In this document: positions 28,976 through 41,699 of the stretch, one piece after another
Numbering within the stretch: the first letter of the stretch is position 1
How the letters are laid out: each line of letters starts with the position of its first letter
Assembly: GCA_002914805.1 (NCBI GenBank)
Contig: JXTB01000168.1
Location: 378,331-442,330 of the forward strand
Direction of reading: 5' to 3'
DNA from: Parasponia andersonii
Lineage: Eukaryota > Streptophyta > Magnoliopsida > Rosales > Cannabaceae
DNA length: 64,000 bases
The notes under the pieces: model-generated
Databases searched by the model: none
Told to the model about the DNA's origin: nothing
What the model saw: the letters and a program-made list of their open reading frames with translations, nothing else
Position numbers and translations under genes: made by a program

Positions 28976-29349
28976 TGTAAGTGAAGTGATGTTACCAAAT
29001 TCTGTTTATTCTGCAAATTAAGCACAAGAAATGGTTGGAGACGAAAATAATGCTTTCTGAATTGAAGAAAATTAATAATATTAAAATTGGAAATGTCCAA
29101 TATTAATCTTGACGCATATTACATCATAATTTTATTTATTCAAAAATTCAATTTAATCCACTGTTCCACTGAAATAAATTTCTAACTACTAAGCAAATAT
29201 CTATCCTCTGTATTCAGAAAGATTGTTACAAATGGATACATATTGATTATTATAACAACTACCATCAAAATTAAAATTCCTTATAAACTCATCCCTCTCT
29301 ATAGGAACTTGGTCAAAAGACTCAAAGCTAGACTTTTTTTTTTTTTTTC

Positions 29350-29375
29350 NNNNNNNNNNNNNNNNNNNNNNNNNN
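29350..29375. other. Assembly gap (26 N)
   Basis: A run of unsequenced bases directly after a poly-T tract. The true length is unknown. Confidence 0.99.
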
Positions 29376-32300
29376 ATGATTGGGCACTCTTACTTTTCAA
29401 CCCTTTGATTTATTAAAGATACTGAAAACCTCCTCTATTTACAGAGGATTGCCAATTTTCACTGTTGTATTTTCTGAATTATAAAATGTATCTCATTAGT
29501 TCATTAAATTTGATTAAAATTATCTAATACGGCAAATTATCGTTGATTTTTAACAACTTTTTATCTGAAAAATGACTAAGTGCCCCTGATAAAATAATCA
29601 AATTATTTGTTAAACCTATGACTATTAAAATTTTTTCTCTTGAAAAGAAAAAATTCTTTTATTAATAGTAAAAAGATAGTATTTTAGAGGAATTTTAAGC
29701 ACTAAGATCTTTGCGAAATTGATTCAAAATAAAAGGACTCGTATGGTTTCAATTATTGTACAATTCAGTAGAACTTTCCACTTTAATTAGTTCTTTATAA
29801 CCCTTCATTCAACATCTTTTACAAGTGTCTCTTCATTTTAAATCTAAATACTATAAGAGGAAATACAATTTTATAAACTATTAACTTTCCAAATGAATGG
29901 ATTATTTAAAGACACAATCAAAAACAAATAAATAAAACAAAACAAAACAAAGAAAATAGAACTTCCCACTGGTAAGACATCCAAAAGATGAGTTTCCTCT
30001 TCGGCAGGTTAAAAAAAGTAAGGAGACTCTTTGGTCGAGAAGAAGAAGTACTATAATTTGTTATTATATATTAATGAATCTTTTTTAAAAAAATAAAATA
30101 AAATTGGGTGTTTGATTTTTTTATTAAGTTTGACTAAGGGTATTAGTGATATTCAAAACATAATTTTGAACAAATTCGAAGTGTGGATGATTTTCACTCA
30201 ATTTGAAAAATTAGGGAGATCTATTTTCTGTATTAATTTTGGAAGTGCAAGGTAGAAAATGATATTTTGCCAAAATAGATGAGTGGTTTTTAATATTTTT
30301 TCCAATTATTGATGAGGTATCATTGATGATTATGTGTATTCAAATTATTAGTAGGGATGAGGAGAATCTCAATTGTTTAATCAAAGAATATATTCTTTTA
30401 AACCCAACTCATAAATACTTATTTAATTTAGTTTAAACGTTAACTTATAAATTTAGTCTGGTGCCGTAACTCGTAGGAATGAAAGGCTGTGATGCAGCCT
30501 TGTATAGAACTATCGATGCTAATATGTTATGACAGATTCTTGGTCTTCATAGCTTTACTCGGCCCTAGCAAAATTATAGCTGATGGGACACTTAAAAGTA
30601 GCACTAAGCTCCTTCGAAATAAAAAATAAAAACAAAAGGAAAAAAGTAGCACTAAGCCTACTTTTCCAAAAGTCCAACAAGGCTTGCAGCCTCCTTTCAT
30701 TTTTATTTATTTAGTTTTAATAATAGAAAAATACATAAATAAGGATGGAAAAAAAATCTGTAATAGGGTTAATTGATACCGATAATTGATTTTCCTAGAA
30801 TGTCATACTTATTATGTACTAATTTTGATATCATTTGAGACGCAGCAAGAGGAAAAATCAGTTGATCAACACTAAGTTAGATTAAGGTAAATTACCCAAG
30901 TTCAGTGACTTGTTAAAATGATTCAAAGGTTATACTAGGTAAACAACCTTTAGCATGTCATGACCGTTTTTTGCAGTTGGCTTTTTGATAAAAAATTAAA
31001 AGAGTTTCAAGAGTCCAAAAGCTTTTCTAAAAAACATTTTAAAAAAATCTAAATATAACTTAAAGTACTTGTGTTTTTTGTTTTGGGGAAAATGACATAC
31101 TTTACAATTTTTTTTCTTTTTAAAAAATCATAATAATACAATCCAGTCCAATTCACTTAATTTTGTACGACCTTTTTTTTACATGGGTATTTGAATTAGT
31201 TTTCTCATTTTGGGTTTATTTACTGATTTTTTTCTATCTTTCTCTTGTTAGTTTCAATCACCGATTTTATAGCGAGTTGAGAGTTTAGTAGTTTATTTTC
31301 ATATTTTCTTTTTCAAATTTTAAAACCGTTAGGCTAATTTTCATTTTTTTTTTCTTTTTCTTCTTTTCTTTAGTGTATTAATCGCACATCTCTTCTTAGT
31401 TTCAGCCATGGTTGAAACTTAGATACAATAATTTTGCAATCTATTGGTAAAAAGAGGGAAATTTTTTAGTCAATTTTGTCCCAAATTATTGAGAAGAGGA
31501 AATAATCCCCTTTGGTGACCATGTTTCTAAATCGAATTTGCCTTAAATTGGAAGCAAAAGGAAGAAATTGTCTTTGGTCGATATTAGACCTTTTTATAAG
31601 AATTGTCAAGTTAAAACTCAGATTAATAGAAAGATTTCGGTCAAAGGTTCTTAAGTTCCTGACATTCAGGTGATATAGAAGGAATCCATTAGTATTCATA
31701 GTTGATTTTGTATATAGAACGATGGTTATTTCTGTATGGTTTCAAGGTGGTATTTGGATTTGTAGTGTTTCACTATTCTGTGCAAGTGATTTTGGTCATT
31801 TTAGTTCAATGAATGAATGAATATAACTAATATGCTGTTTAAATTTTATTTAGAAGTAAACATGAGTTGAATTTGCTCTCTTTATCATAAACTTGATCAT
31901 GTTTCTATTATTGTTATTATTTATTTTCTATGTATGTGTGGTGAATAGTTCTCTTGACATAATGGAAACTACTAAAGTTTTCTAAAAATTAATTGGGTTT
32001 CTATAAATCAGAATACCATGTAGCTATCTAAATCACTGAAAACTACAAGGGTTTCCTAAAAACCAATGTGCTTTCTTTTTTATTTTTATTTTTAAAAAAT
32101 GCTCTATAGCTAATTACATAACAGGAAATTTTTGTGATTTTATAGAAATTAGTTTGGTTTTCTTTTTGTATAATACACTATTGCTGAATAAATAACACGA
32201 AACCATAAGGGTTTCCCAGAAACCAATTTGAGAAAAATAGCTAAGAATGCCCCATAGTTAAGTCAAGATTTTTCTTTTGTTATTTTTGTTTATATTCTAT

Positions 32301-32577
32301 AAATATTGTTGAATAGTATTTTTGCCCTGTTATGATTCAACTACCATCCTCAAAAACTGCTAGTTAGCCTAATGACTTTAGTTTGTGTTAACATCTGCTA
32401 CATTGTTAAGTTATTAATATTTTCATTATTATATTATAATTTTCTTATATTTGTGGATCTCTGTTCGAAATTTTTTTTTTGTAGGATTGAGAATATATAG
32501 TTAAACCAGAATATTGGATTGGTGGCAAACTTATATTTTTCTATTATATTATTATAATAAATAATATTAGGAGAGTT

Positions 32578-35500
32578 ATGAATGCTGGTGGTGATCATAT
32601 TTTTTCTATTTTTGAGAATATTTGTTTTGGTTATTTTCTTAATCAACACAAACTAGGAAGCTAAGATTAATTAATCCATCATTTTCTCTTAAGAGAGGTT
32701 AAGCAAACAAATTCAGATGAGATGTGGTTTAAGATAGGTAAGAAACTGTTAAGGTTTGCCATTTAAGGATTTATTATTGTTTCTGGTCTTTTATATGTTG
32801 GTGATATAGACAAGACTCCTTTTGAGACTAAACGAATTGGGATGTTTGAAAAATATTTTAAGAAATATCCTAAGTTTTGATAAGGTAGTTTTGGAAGATG
32901 TTTTTTTGAATGGATCATTTAAATCTTGTTAATATTGTATGTCTTTATCTGATTGAGAATTAACCGTTCAGTAATCTGAAAAAAAAAAAAAAGATTTCCA
33001 AGATTAATATGGAAATTTTTGATCGAGGTAAATATGAGCAACTTTTATGGGGTAAAGAGTTATTTTTGGATACATTAAAGTTTCTGAAGATTGGATTGAA
33101 GTCTTTGAAGGACTAGAAAAATTCTGATATAGTTGAGAACAAACATGTAGATTTAAAAGGGAAGGGAAAAAAAAGTGGAATCTAGCATAGGCAAAAAATT
33201 TAAAAAAGTGAAATATGTGAATGAAAGGAATTCCTATAAGTTGATTGGGTTTCTTTTAGCCTTTCAGATATGGGCTTATAATTGTTTTGATAAATTGGTT
33301 AATATTGTTTTACTACATGATTACTTTGAAGATTCCTCATATTTTAAACTATTTCTACTATATTAGTCCTTACTTTGAAGAGCTTGAGAAGAATGTCTTT
33401 GAAGCTGACAAGGTAAATATTTATTTAATTTTTTTGTTTTATGTTTTATATTTGTTGATTTTTTAAACATAGTTTTCTTGTTTGTTTGATTTCAAATCTC
33501 AGTTTAGAATATATTTCCCATTGTGGAGGAAATCACTAAGTATAGACTTAATGAGCTTCCTAAAATAGTACAGCAACCTACTTTATAGAGCTTGGGTAAT
33601 GTTGCTACAAACTCATGATAGTGATGATGATTTTGTTAATAAGGATGATCTTGATAAAGCAGCGGACAAGATAATAGGCTAGTAACTACTTTGATTTCTT
33701 GGAAACTATTAGATAAAAACCGAGTTGCCTTTGTGTTTTTGATTTTTTTTTTCAGGTTGTTGACATATTTACCAATAATGGCAAGAAAGATGAGAGCGAT
33801 GGCAATGATAATATTGATGATAAGATATATATTTTATATTATAGTTTAGAAAGTTAAATATATTAACTTGTAACTATTATAATTTTTAGGAAACTATCAA
33901 CCAAAAATCAAGTTACTCTAGTATTTTTGAGTAATTGCTTTTTATTTTATTTTAATTTTTTTTTCAGAGTATTTACAATTCTACTAAGGATGGCAATTAT
34001 GAAAAGGAATTAATATGCCCTTTTTTTTGTAGTTAGTATTTAATTGTTTACTAAGTTATCGTACTTGGAATCTGTATTTGATGTGTTCCTAGAAATTAAT
34101 TAACATGATGGTTATGGTTTTTAGTTGTTGGTTTCTTGACTAGTAACAATTATATTTTTCTGAAAATCATATTGGTTTCCAGAGGTGACAATCTTTGACT
34201 AATTTCTACTTTGGTTTCTTGAAAATAATTAAGTGAAAACCAAGTTGTTCTTTTCTTTCAAGGTATTAATAATTCATTTAAGGATGACGATGAAGAAAAT
34301 ATTAATACATGTGATATCCTATTACTGAAAAAGTATTAACAAGTTTTTTATTTCTGGTTATTGTTATAGAGTTATTATAATTATTGTTAGTATACTTAGT
34401 ACTATATTGCTTAGTTTTGTTCATTTTTATTTTCTATAAGAAACTAAACAGGTTTTCTACTGCCTTTTAATTCAATAATAAATTCATGATTACATACTTT
34501 TAAGATGACAATTTTTTTGCCAATTTGGATGGTGATATTATTAATGTATTTAATAAAAATGTTATTGAGAAATATTCAAAGGAGTCAAAATCTTCATTCA
34601 AGACTCCAGTTTTACCAAAAATAGAAACCAGACTTGGTATTCAATTGAGGTCGTTGTTTATCAATGAGTTTAGTTCTTCAGCTGATTCTGCTCAGATTGG
34701 TTCTTTAACTACCTTAGTTCAGATTGAATATTCTTTCGAGTTTATTGAAAAGCCAAACGAGAAGATCATGGTAAGAAAAGTGAAGGCTTACTTACATTTT
34801 CTATGGAGTTTATAAAACCTCCAAATACAATTTTGTGGAAGGAGTTTGTTGATTTTGTAAACAAAAATCTTAATTTTAAATGTTACATTTTAAAGATATA
34901 TGAATAAATATTTTATATAATATTATTTATATTTTAATGGTTTTAATTTTATTACTTTATTCAGGACAATATTCTATTTAAAAAAGGCCAATATACTTGA
35001 GAAACTATTTGAATTTATAATAGACAAAGTCACTTTAAAGATGTAGTTTTTTGATCTGAGTTACGAAAATAGAGTTCTTGGTTACTTTGTAATTATTTTT
35101 AAAAAATTATTATTTAAAATTATTATTTCTATACTTTTTAATTTATATGCCGATAGTATGGAACATATTTTGGATATTAATATTTGGTTTCCTTTCAGTA
35201 AATATGTTCATTTCTATAAATTAATAATTTTAAGTAAGTACCATTTTAGTTACCGACAGGAGGCAAATAGAAACCAATATGGTTTTTAGAAAACCAATAT
35301 AGTTTCCTATTATTTTGAGGAAATTAATAGGATACAATTAGAAACCATTATGGTTTCCTGAAAACTATTGTGATTTCTTATTGGTTTTCAGGAGACCAAT
35401 GTTATTTGATAACCATTTTTGTTATCCTGAAAACTATGTTTTTTTTCTTAGTATGCAAAATTTATATATACATTTTTTGTTTTAACTAATATATTTTTTT

Positions 35501-36345
35501 TCTTTTTTTTTTCTCTAACATATGAATGTTTATTTCTACCACTTGTGTAAGAAAGTAAAGTATAATAAGGATATTAAGTTAAGGATAACTGCTATATATG
35601 CTCAGTTTGATTAGCGTTTGAAGTTCTTATATCAAAGCTTTTTGTAAAAAATTCTAATCCTTCTATTTTCAACACGGAAGATATTATTGTCTAGTATATT
35701 TTGGACTACTATATACATTGTAATATCTTTTGGATTGATATTAACCATATTTTGATGTCAGTGCATATTGATTCTATAAAACATTAGATTCTTATTCATT
35801 TGGATATTCACAGTAGGTGTCTTAATATATTTAATTCTTTATGGGAAAAACTGAATGAAGGTAAAGCTTTGAAGACTATTAAATGCTTTTTGATTTTACT
35901 GCCTTACTTTTTGGAATTAGTTGGTTTCTTTTCTGCTCAAAAAGGTCTTAACATTTCTTCTAAGTTTTATGCAAATAAGAAGCCCACTAACTCTCATGAA
36001 GTTTACATGGTTGAAGGATTGAACAGCTTAAGTACATATTTTCTTGTTTTTTTTTCCTACTTTTCCTTCTTTTTTTAGGTGCACTAGTTTCTTTTGTTTG
36101 TCTTTTGTTTTTTTTTTTTTTTTGTACAAAGTGATTGTGGTGTTTTTGTCATTGTCTTTGCTGAGTACTCTATTCATGGTATACTTGATGAGTTGAAGGA
36201 GAATTTTCAAGTTCAAAATTATCGAAACAAGCTGTTAATGGAATTTTATATACATGGGAGGAAGAAGTAGATTGAGGGTTACGAGTTTGGACTTGATTTT
36301 AAAGGGCGTCTTTCCAAGAAGATAAAGAATACGAAGACAAGATAA
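32578..36345 (+). pseudogene. Transposon-borne DUF1985 / Ulp1 (C48) peptidase-like gene, broken
   Basis: The frame starts near 32578 (MNAGGDHIF, then CFGYFL). It continues with a DUF1985-like domain: EMWFKIGKKLLRFAI near 32718 and YKLIGFLLAFQIWAYNCF at about 33232-33288. Acidic linker pieces follow (33.6-34.8 kb). The C48 domain ends it: KH-stop-ILIHLDI at 35779-35805, IFNSL, LLPYFLELVGF, an apparent intron at about 36030-36130, then SDCGVFVIVFAEY at 36130-36170. Active Ulp1 uses a His-Asp-Cys triad. The His and Cys (36136-36138) are present, but the Trp after His is TAG and the usual Asp of YDSL is Asn (FNSL). Further stops lie in DUF1985. No functional protease can be expected. Confidence 0.75.
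33679..34815 (+). repeat. Tandemly amplified exon-intron units in the Ulp1-like gene
   Basis: Three or four units repeat the order: a GGAAACTA...AAACC(G/A)AGTT intron-like segment, a T-rich tract ending in CAG or AAG, then a short Asp/Glu/Asn-rich coding segment. The acceptors fall at about 33754, 33967 and 34262. The coding parts read like TNNGKKDESDGNDNIDDK, STKDGNYEKE and NNSFKDDDEENINT; DDNFFANLDGDIINVF near 34505 may be a fourth. Confidence 0.5.
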
Positions 36346-36375
36346 TTTATTATTTAAACTTTTCATATTATGGTT

Positions 36376-36527
36376 ATGGCTGATATAACTTTTTTTTTGA
36401 ATATTTATCAGCATAGATATTACAGTACTTTTGTTATTTTAATTTGTCTTTATGGCTGATATAACTTTTTTTTGAATATTTATCAGCATAGATATTATAG
36501 TACTTTTGTTATTTTAATTTGTCTTTG
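36376..36527 (+). repeat. 76-bp tandem duplication
   Basis: Two adjacent copies starting at 36376 and 36452 begin ATGGCTGATATAACTTTT and are nearly identical. They differ by one T in a run and about one substitution. The similarity suggests a recent event within the otherwise old element. Confidence 0.9.
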
Positions 36528-37029
36528 GTAAGATATCAAGTTTCTAGATTGAAAATTCTGAATATCTATATTGGAAACCAAAAACCAAAAAGTTAAAAGG
36601 AAGAAACCAATTTAGTTTTCTATTTTGAAATCTAAGATTTGACTAGAAACAAATATGGTAAGTATAAACCAGGAACAAGAAATATATTTTTGTAGAAACT
36701 ATGAACCAAAAACTATGAACTAATTTTCGTAGAAACGAGAAATCTATTTGATTTCCTACTTTTATAGAAAGTCATAAGGAAGAAAATCTTTCATATGTTT
36801 GGTGGAAATCATGAACAATATTCAAAGTGAGAAATTTATATGTTTTATGTCTTGGTTAATTTAAAACAACATCAAAGTCATAAATCAGAACCTATTTAAT
36901 TAAGGTTAAATATGAGTTGAGTTTGTCTAGCAATTTCAGAAATTTATGTAATGTTTCATTGTTACAAGCTTGGTCACTTTTCTTAAGTTATTATTCTTTA
37001 TTTCCTATGTATGTGTGATGAAAATTGCT

Positions 37030-37560
37030 CTTGCCACAAGGGAAAGTACAGAGGTTTTCTAGAAATCAATTTAGTTTTCCATATAGTAAAATGCTCTATA
37101 CTCAAGTAAATAACATGAAACCACAACGGTTTCCTGGAATTGACGTGGTTTCTTTTTTATGATATATATCATATGGCTAACTAAATTATGAGAAACCACA
37201 AAAATTTCCTAGAAACTAATTTGACTTTCTCTTTACAGAATCTCATGTAAGTAATCAAACTATTAGAAATCACAAAGGTTTCTTAGAAACTAATTTGAAT
37301 TCTTCTTTGTAGAATCCCTTATAAGTAATTAAATCATTAGAAGAGTTTCCTAAAAATTAATTTGATTTTCTCTTTGAACCATGTAAGTATTTAAATCATT
37401 GGAAACTATAAAAGTTTTTTGAAAACTAGTTTAGTTCCCTCTTTGCAAAAAAATCTGTAGCTAAACTATAAGAGTTTTCTAGAAATTAGTTTGGTTTTCT
37501 CTTTTTAGAAATATCTCTAGCTAAGTAAATAATAGGAAAACATAGATAAAATTCAAAGTA
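37030..37560 (+). repeat. Minisatellite of about 65-75 bp with a GAAACC/GGTTTC palindrome
   Basis: About seven degenerate units follow the pattern: TGTAGAATNCCNTATAGCTAA, a spacer with TAGAAACCACAA, GGTTTCCTAGAAAC, then CTAATTTGGTTTTCTCTTT. The consensus core AGAAACCAATTTGGTTTCT is almost self-complementary. Related blocks occur at about 31950-32260, 35200-35450, 36570-36800 and 40050-40400. Confidence 0.7.
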
Positions 37561-38401
37561 AGAAACCTAAATCCCTTGTGGCTATTAGAATTTTCCAATA
37601 GTAAGAGATCAATAAGATTCCAAAAGTGATCATAAATTCTAAAAATGGGTTTCTACGAGTAAATGAAATGGCTTCCAAACCTATTTGAGTTCACAAATTC
37701 TAGTAAGATAGCTAATTTTTCTTTGATCATTTTGCTTCTGAAACTAGTAGATTTCTATATGTTGCTCTATTGTATTCGTACCCTTTGTTTTTTTCACACC
37801 TCATTTTTACTTTAAGTTCATCATTAGATAGAATTCTTTTCTTCTTTAGTCTTCTTGATTTTCGCTCTCCTTTTAGTGCTTTAAGTTTGATTTCTAAAAT
37901 AGAATTTAGTATGGTATATTATTTTGGGTTTTTTATTGGATGCACAATTCTTTTATATATCGCTAGCATTGTCTCTTTTTTGTAGTATTTTGAGTAATAA
38001 TCTTAACTAATTAAATACCTTTTTGTAAATACTACCATTACATGACTGTATAGTAGCTCATCCATTTGAAACCGATTGCACAAGTAAGTTTTTTTCCTCT
38101 AAATTCGCTTCAAATGAATTCATCCCTTCAATAACTTAAAAAATTATTTCACTTAATTGTTGAACTAGAAAATTTAATGACAAAAAAATTAATCACATCC
38201 GTAATTGATTTCAGGAAATCATTTTGGTTTCGAGTTCTACTTTACAGTTTCCATTTCATAGTATCTTTTTTTTTTCTTTTTAAGTATATAAATAATTTTA
38301 TACGTACCTTCATTCTTATTCATTCAATGTGGTTTTGGGATAGTATCTTATTTGGTTTGGTTGTAAGCTTTATCCTAAGTGCAAGTATCTTGCTCTTATT
38401 T

Positions 38402-40043
38402 CTAAGCCGAGTTTTGAGTCAAATTTCTTAAGCATTCAACTAATGGAGCAACTGGTAGATGCCTTGTAGTATTGTTGGCTGCATTCATAGACTCTGCTAT
38501 GTTCAAAGTCATAAATGTGTATTTTCTATTTGTAGAATATACCATAGCCCATTTAGAGAAACTAATTTCCTCTAGATAAGGATGGATCCCTCTATGAATG
38601 TGGTCTAATTTTGGAATATTGTGCTTAAACTCTATCATCATATAAGCTCTAGCTGCAACAAGAAAGGCTTTTTTGATTTCTATTGAAGAGGATTTGAAAT
38701 TAGTCTTCAGATTATTTAAAAGGTGATAGATGTATGCTCTATGTGTTACACTTACGAAAACAATTAGGATAGCTTTCAAAATATTTTCATTTCAATATGA
38801 AATGATGCATAACTTATCATGCTCTCCAAAAGTTGCCTTTAGTTTTCTAAAAAAACCATTCCCAATAGTTGTCACTTTTAGAATCACCTATCCTATATGC
38901 AAATAGGAATATGTTCTCATTGGCATCTTTTGTACATGTTGTTAGTAGAGATCGTCCATATTTAGCTTTCATACCTATAACATCGACAACTATTACTAAT
39001 TTGCAATATACCCATCCTTGCATTAAAGCTCTTACTGCGATGAACATATATTTGAATAAACCATTTTGACCCAACTCTATTGTATCCATTATTCTTGGGT
39101 TCTTTTACTTTAATATGTATAGATAATTGAGCAATTCTGCATAGGACTTATTTGATTTCCCCTGATTATCTACATAGCCTTTTCTCTTGACCTCCATATT
39201 TTTTTGTAATCTAAAGACATATTGTAATCATTCATCATATCCCTAACAATATTACTAGCTATATAGATGATTTTTATGCTCAAGAATTTGACTTTGATAC
39301 AATCACCGATCAATGAAGTACTTACTTACCGATACTATCCGCGAATTATGTCTAATGAGCAAGTGTATACTAGGTAATATTTTCTAACTATGTACATTTC
39401 AGTTTTAATATTCCTTGAAGCTTTGAAATACTACTTACATTTTGGAAGTGATTTAGTATTACATAATATTTCAAAGCATTTGTCATGATTTCTTTGTCCT
39501 TATATATTTACCCCTTCTCAACTTTCAAGAACTTTAGATTTGAGATTATTTTTGTATTCACTATTTTCTGTATTTTTTCTATTTCTTCATCTTCATTTTC
39601 TAGTTATTCTTCTACAAATTAATTCCCTAGCTCCACAAAATCTAGTAATATGTTCATTTGATTGTATCGAAGAAGTAGTACTTGAATTTATCATCATTTC
39701 TTCTAGTAAATCATCCATAATTACTGAATCACTTGCTACTATAATGCATAAGGGAAAACTTATTAGATTTCTATCATTTTTCTCAATTACAAATAGAACT
39801 CCACTATGCCATCATTGTGTATTTTTATGGCTAGTTTTTGCTTGCTAACTTGATATTTAATAGTTGATTTTTTTTTACTATGATATTCAAATTTAGCTCT
39901 CTTGACAATAGCTGCAGTAGGTTTTGAAAGCCACAATTTTGTGGAACAAGTATTCTTATCATCTTGACATCAATATAGTCATTGTTCTAATTCCATTTTC
40001 CATCATGTTGTACAAAGACTATTGTAGTATTCACTTCGCTCAT
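38402..40043 (-). pseudogene. Mutator-like (MULE) transposase, inactivated
   Basis: On the minus strand the frame begins MSEVNTTIVFVQHDGKWN at 40043, the usual MULE N-terminus. It continues through a VRKY..VYTCSLDI plug-like region (about 39330) and a KYMFIAVRALMQGW segment. The transposase core VVDVIGMKAKYGRSLL is near 38990, with GDSKSDNYWEWFF at 38850. After a frameshift in a T/A run come RKLKATFGEHDKLCIISY, then THRAYIYHLLNNLKTNF and NIAESMNAAN. The expected second acidic residue (SDR) reads SY-stop, and other stops interrupt the N-terminal half. I could not find a clear SWIM zinc finger downstream. It cannot make active transposase. Confidence 0.85.
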
Positions 40044-40049
40044 CTTTAA

Positions 40050-40440
40050 TCAAAAATTAGAAACCAATTACCAAGTTAAATTTGAAATTATATAATAAGA
40101 ATCTACAAAAGATTCTTAAAAATTAGTTTGGTTTTTTGTATACAGGATGCCCTATAGCTAACTAATTCAATGAAAACCACAAGAGTTTGTTGGAAACAAG
40201 TTCGGTTTCTTTTGTGCAGAATGTTCTGTAGTTAACTAATTAAACAGAAACCACAAGAATTTCCTAGAAACCATTTTAAATTCCTTTATGTAGAATATTT
40301 GGTAGCTAATTTAATAACTAGAAATCATAAGAGTTTTTTAGAAATCAGTTTAGTTCTCTTTAGTTATAAGACTATCTCAAGAATACCTTATAACTAAATT
40401 AATCACAGAAACTATAATGATTAAAACTCATTATCCAAAA
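40050..40440 (+). repeat. Right-hand block of the GAAACC minisatellite
   Basis: About four units follow the same order as the 37.0-37.6 kb block, with GATGCCCTATAGCTAACTAA and CAGAAACCACAAGAATTTCC recognisable. They are in the same orientation as the left and central blocks, so they behave as dispersed direct repeats and not as simple terminal inverted repeats. Confidence 0.6.
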
Positions 40441-41699
40441 ATACAAAATCATAGCTAAGTTTTGACACCCAAAATTGTGGAAATTTGATCTTAAGTTTGC
40501 TATCAAACAAGTCAGAAATTATTAATATATTTTGACAGCAAGAAGCCTAAAAACTATTAAACATGTATTTTAACAATATTAGGCTAATTATTAATACCAT
40601 GAAACTAAGAAACCAGATCACCTATTAAACTTTATCCCAAAAAATGTAGGACACCAATCGTTCGTTTTAATACCATATTAATTAGAAGCTAAGCCACATA
40701 CAAACTAACTATTAACCCTAATAAGTCTCTAGTTTTAACACCACGCCAGTCTCTAAGTTAGAAAGTAAAAAAGTCTAGAAAATAGTTATGAGAAAATAAA
40801 TTAGTAACTAGTTTCCACTCAGCAATTCTTTTACAAGAAGCCAATAATTTATTTGGATTCCTACATTTCAACACTAATAAATTAATCACTACTGAGCTAT
40901 CTTTTAACTAATACTCAATTGTAATATTAGAAACTAAGAAACCCGTTTCTAATTATAGCATCTAACATTCTAAAAAATCTAATTCAATTCAAAATTCGCC
41001 TAAACTTGAAACTATTCAAAAAATTAGAAACTAAGCAACTTAGAATATGTAATTATATAACATTGAACTACAAAATCATATTTTGAAAAAAGAAAAGAAA
41101 AGTTGCACGAAAGTTTAGGTAATTTAGTTTCATGAAATTTTACCCAAAAAAACAAGGAAGTAGCTCCCATTTTTGACAACAAATATCTTAGAAATCACTA
41201 GCTCAATTGGTTTTCTAAAACAAGGAATGAAATTAGCTAGAAGAAACCATTGCCTAATTTCATCGAAACAAATTTTTAGAAACCATAGCTACATTTTAAG
41301 ATCAAAGCGAAGAAATCTAAAGCAAATTTTGAAATGAAATATATAGGAAACTAATTTCGATACAAAAAATGTTATAAATATTTTTTAATTTTCAGATTTT
41401 CAATGAAGAACGCAAACTATTTTTTTTTTTTTTAAGATTTTCAATCATAAACATATATCATCTTCAGATTTCGACTCAAAGAACTCAAAAAATCCAAACA
41501 TGAATCAAATTAGAAACCAAATTCAACATCAAGAAACCTTATAATGCACTTGAGTCAAAGGAAACTAAGCTGAGTCATTCACAATTTTGGGTATATATGT
41601 CTCCAATTAGCTGTGTTACCACGAATTATTGATCGTTTGCAGTTGTTCTCTTCACTTCATTTCTTTCTATTTTATTGGTTTTCGTTTTTTTCGTTTGAG

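Larger units (their letters stand above)
28034..31350. other. AT-rich intergenic region with an assembly gap, no gene seen
   Basis: A cluster of ACGACAA-type motifs lies at 28745-28975 and an assembly gap (26 Ns) at 29350-29375. A somewhat GC-richer patch at about 30460-30690 shows no recognisable coding content. No exon could be supported on either strand. Confidence 0.5.

Noticed and set aside
37030..37560. Possible CRISPR-like array because of regularly spaced short palindromes
   Set aside because: Units are degenerate and spacers are not unique; the DNA is plant nuclear and the repeats belong to a transposon.
37770..38431. Two hydrophobic plus-strand frames resembling membrane proteins
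   Set aside because: They are rich in Phe/Leu/Ser from T-rich DNA, lie opposite the decayed tail of the MULE transposase, and have no family match.
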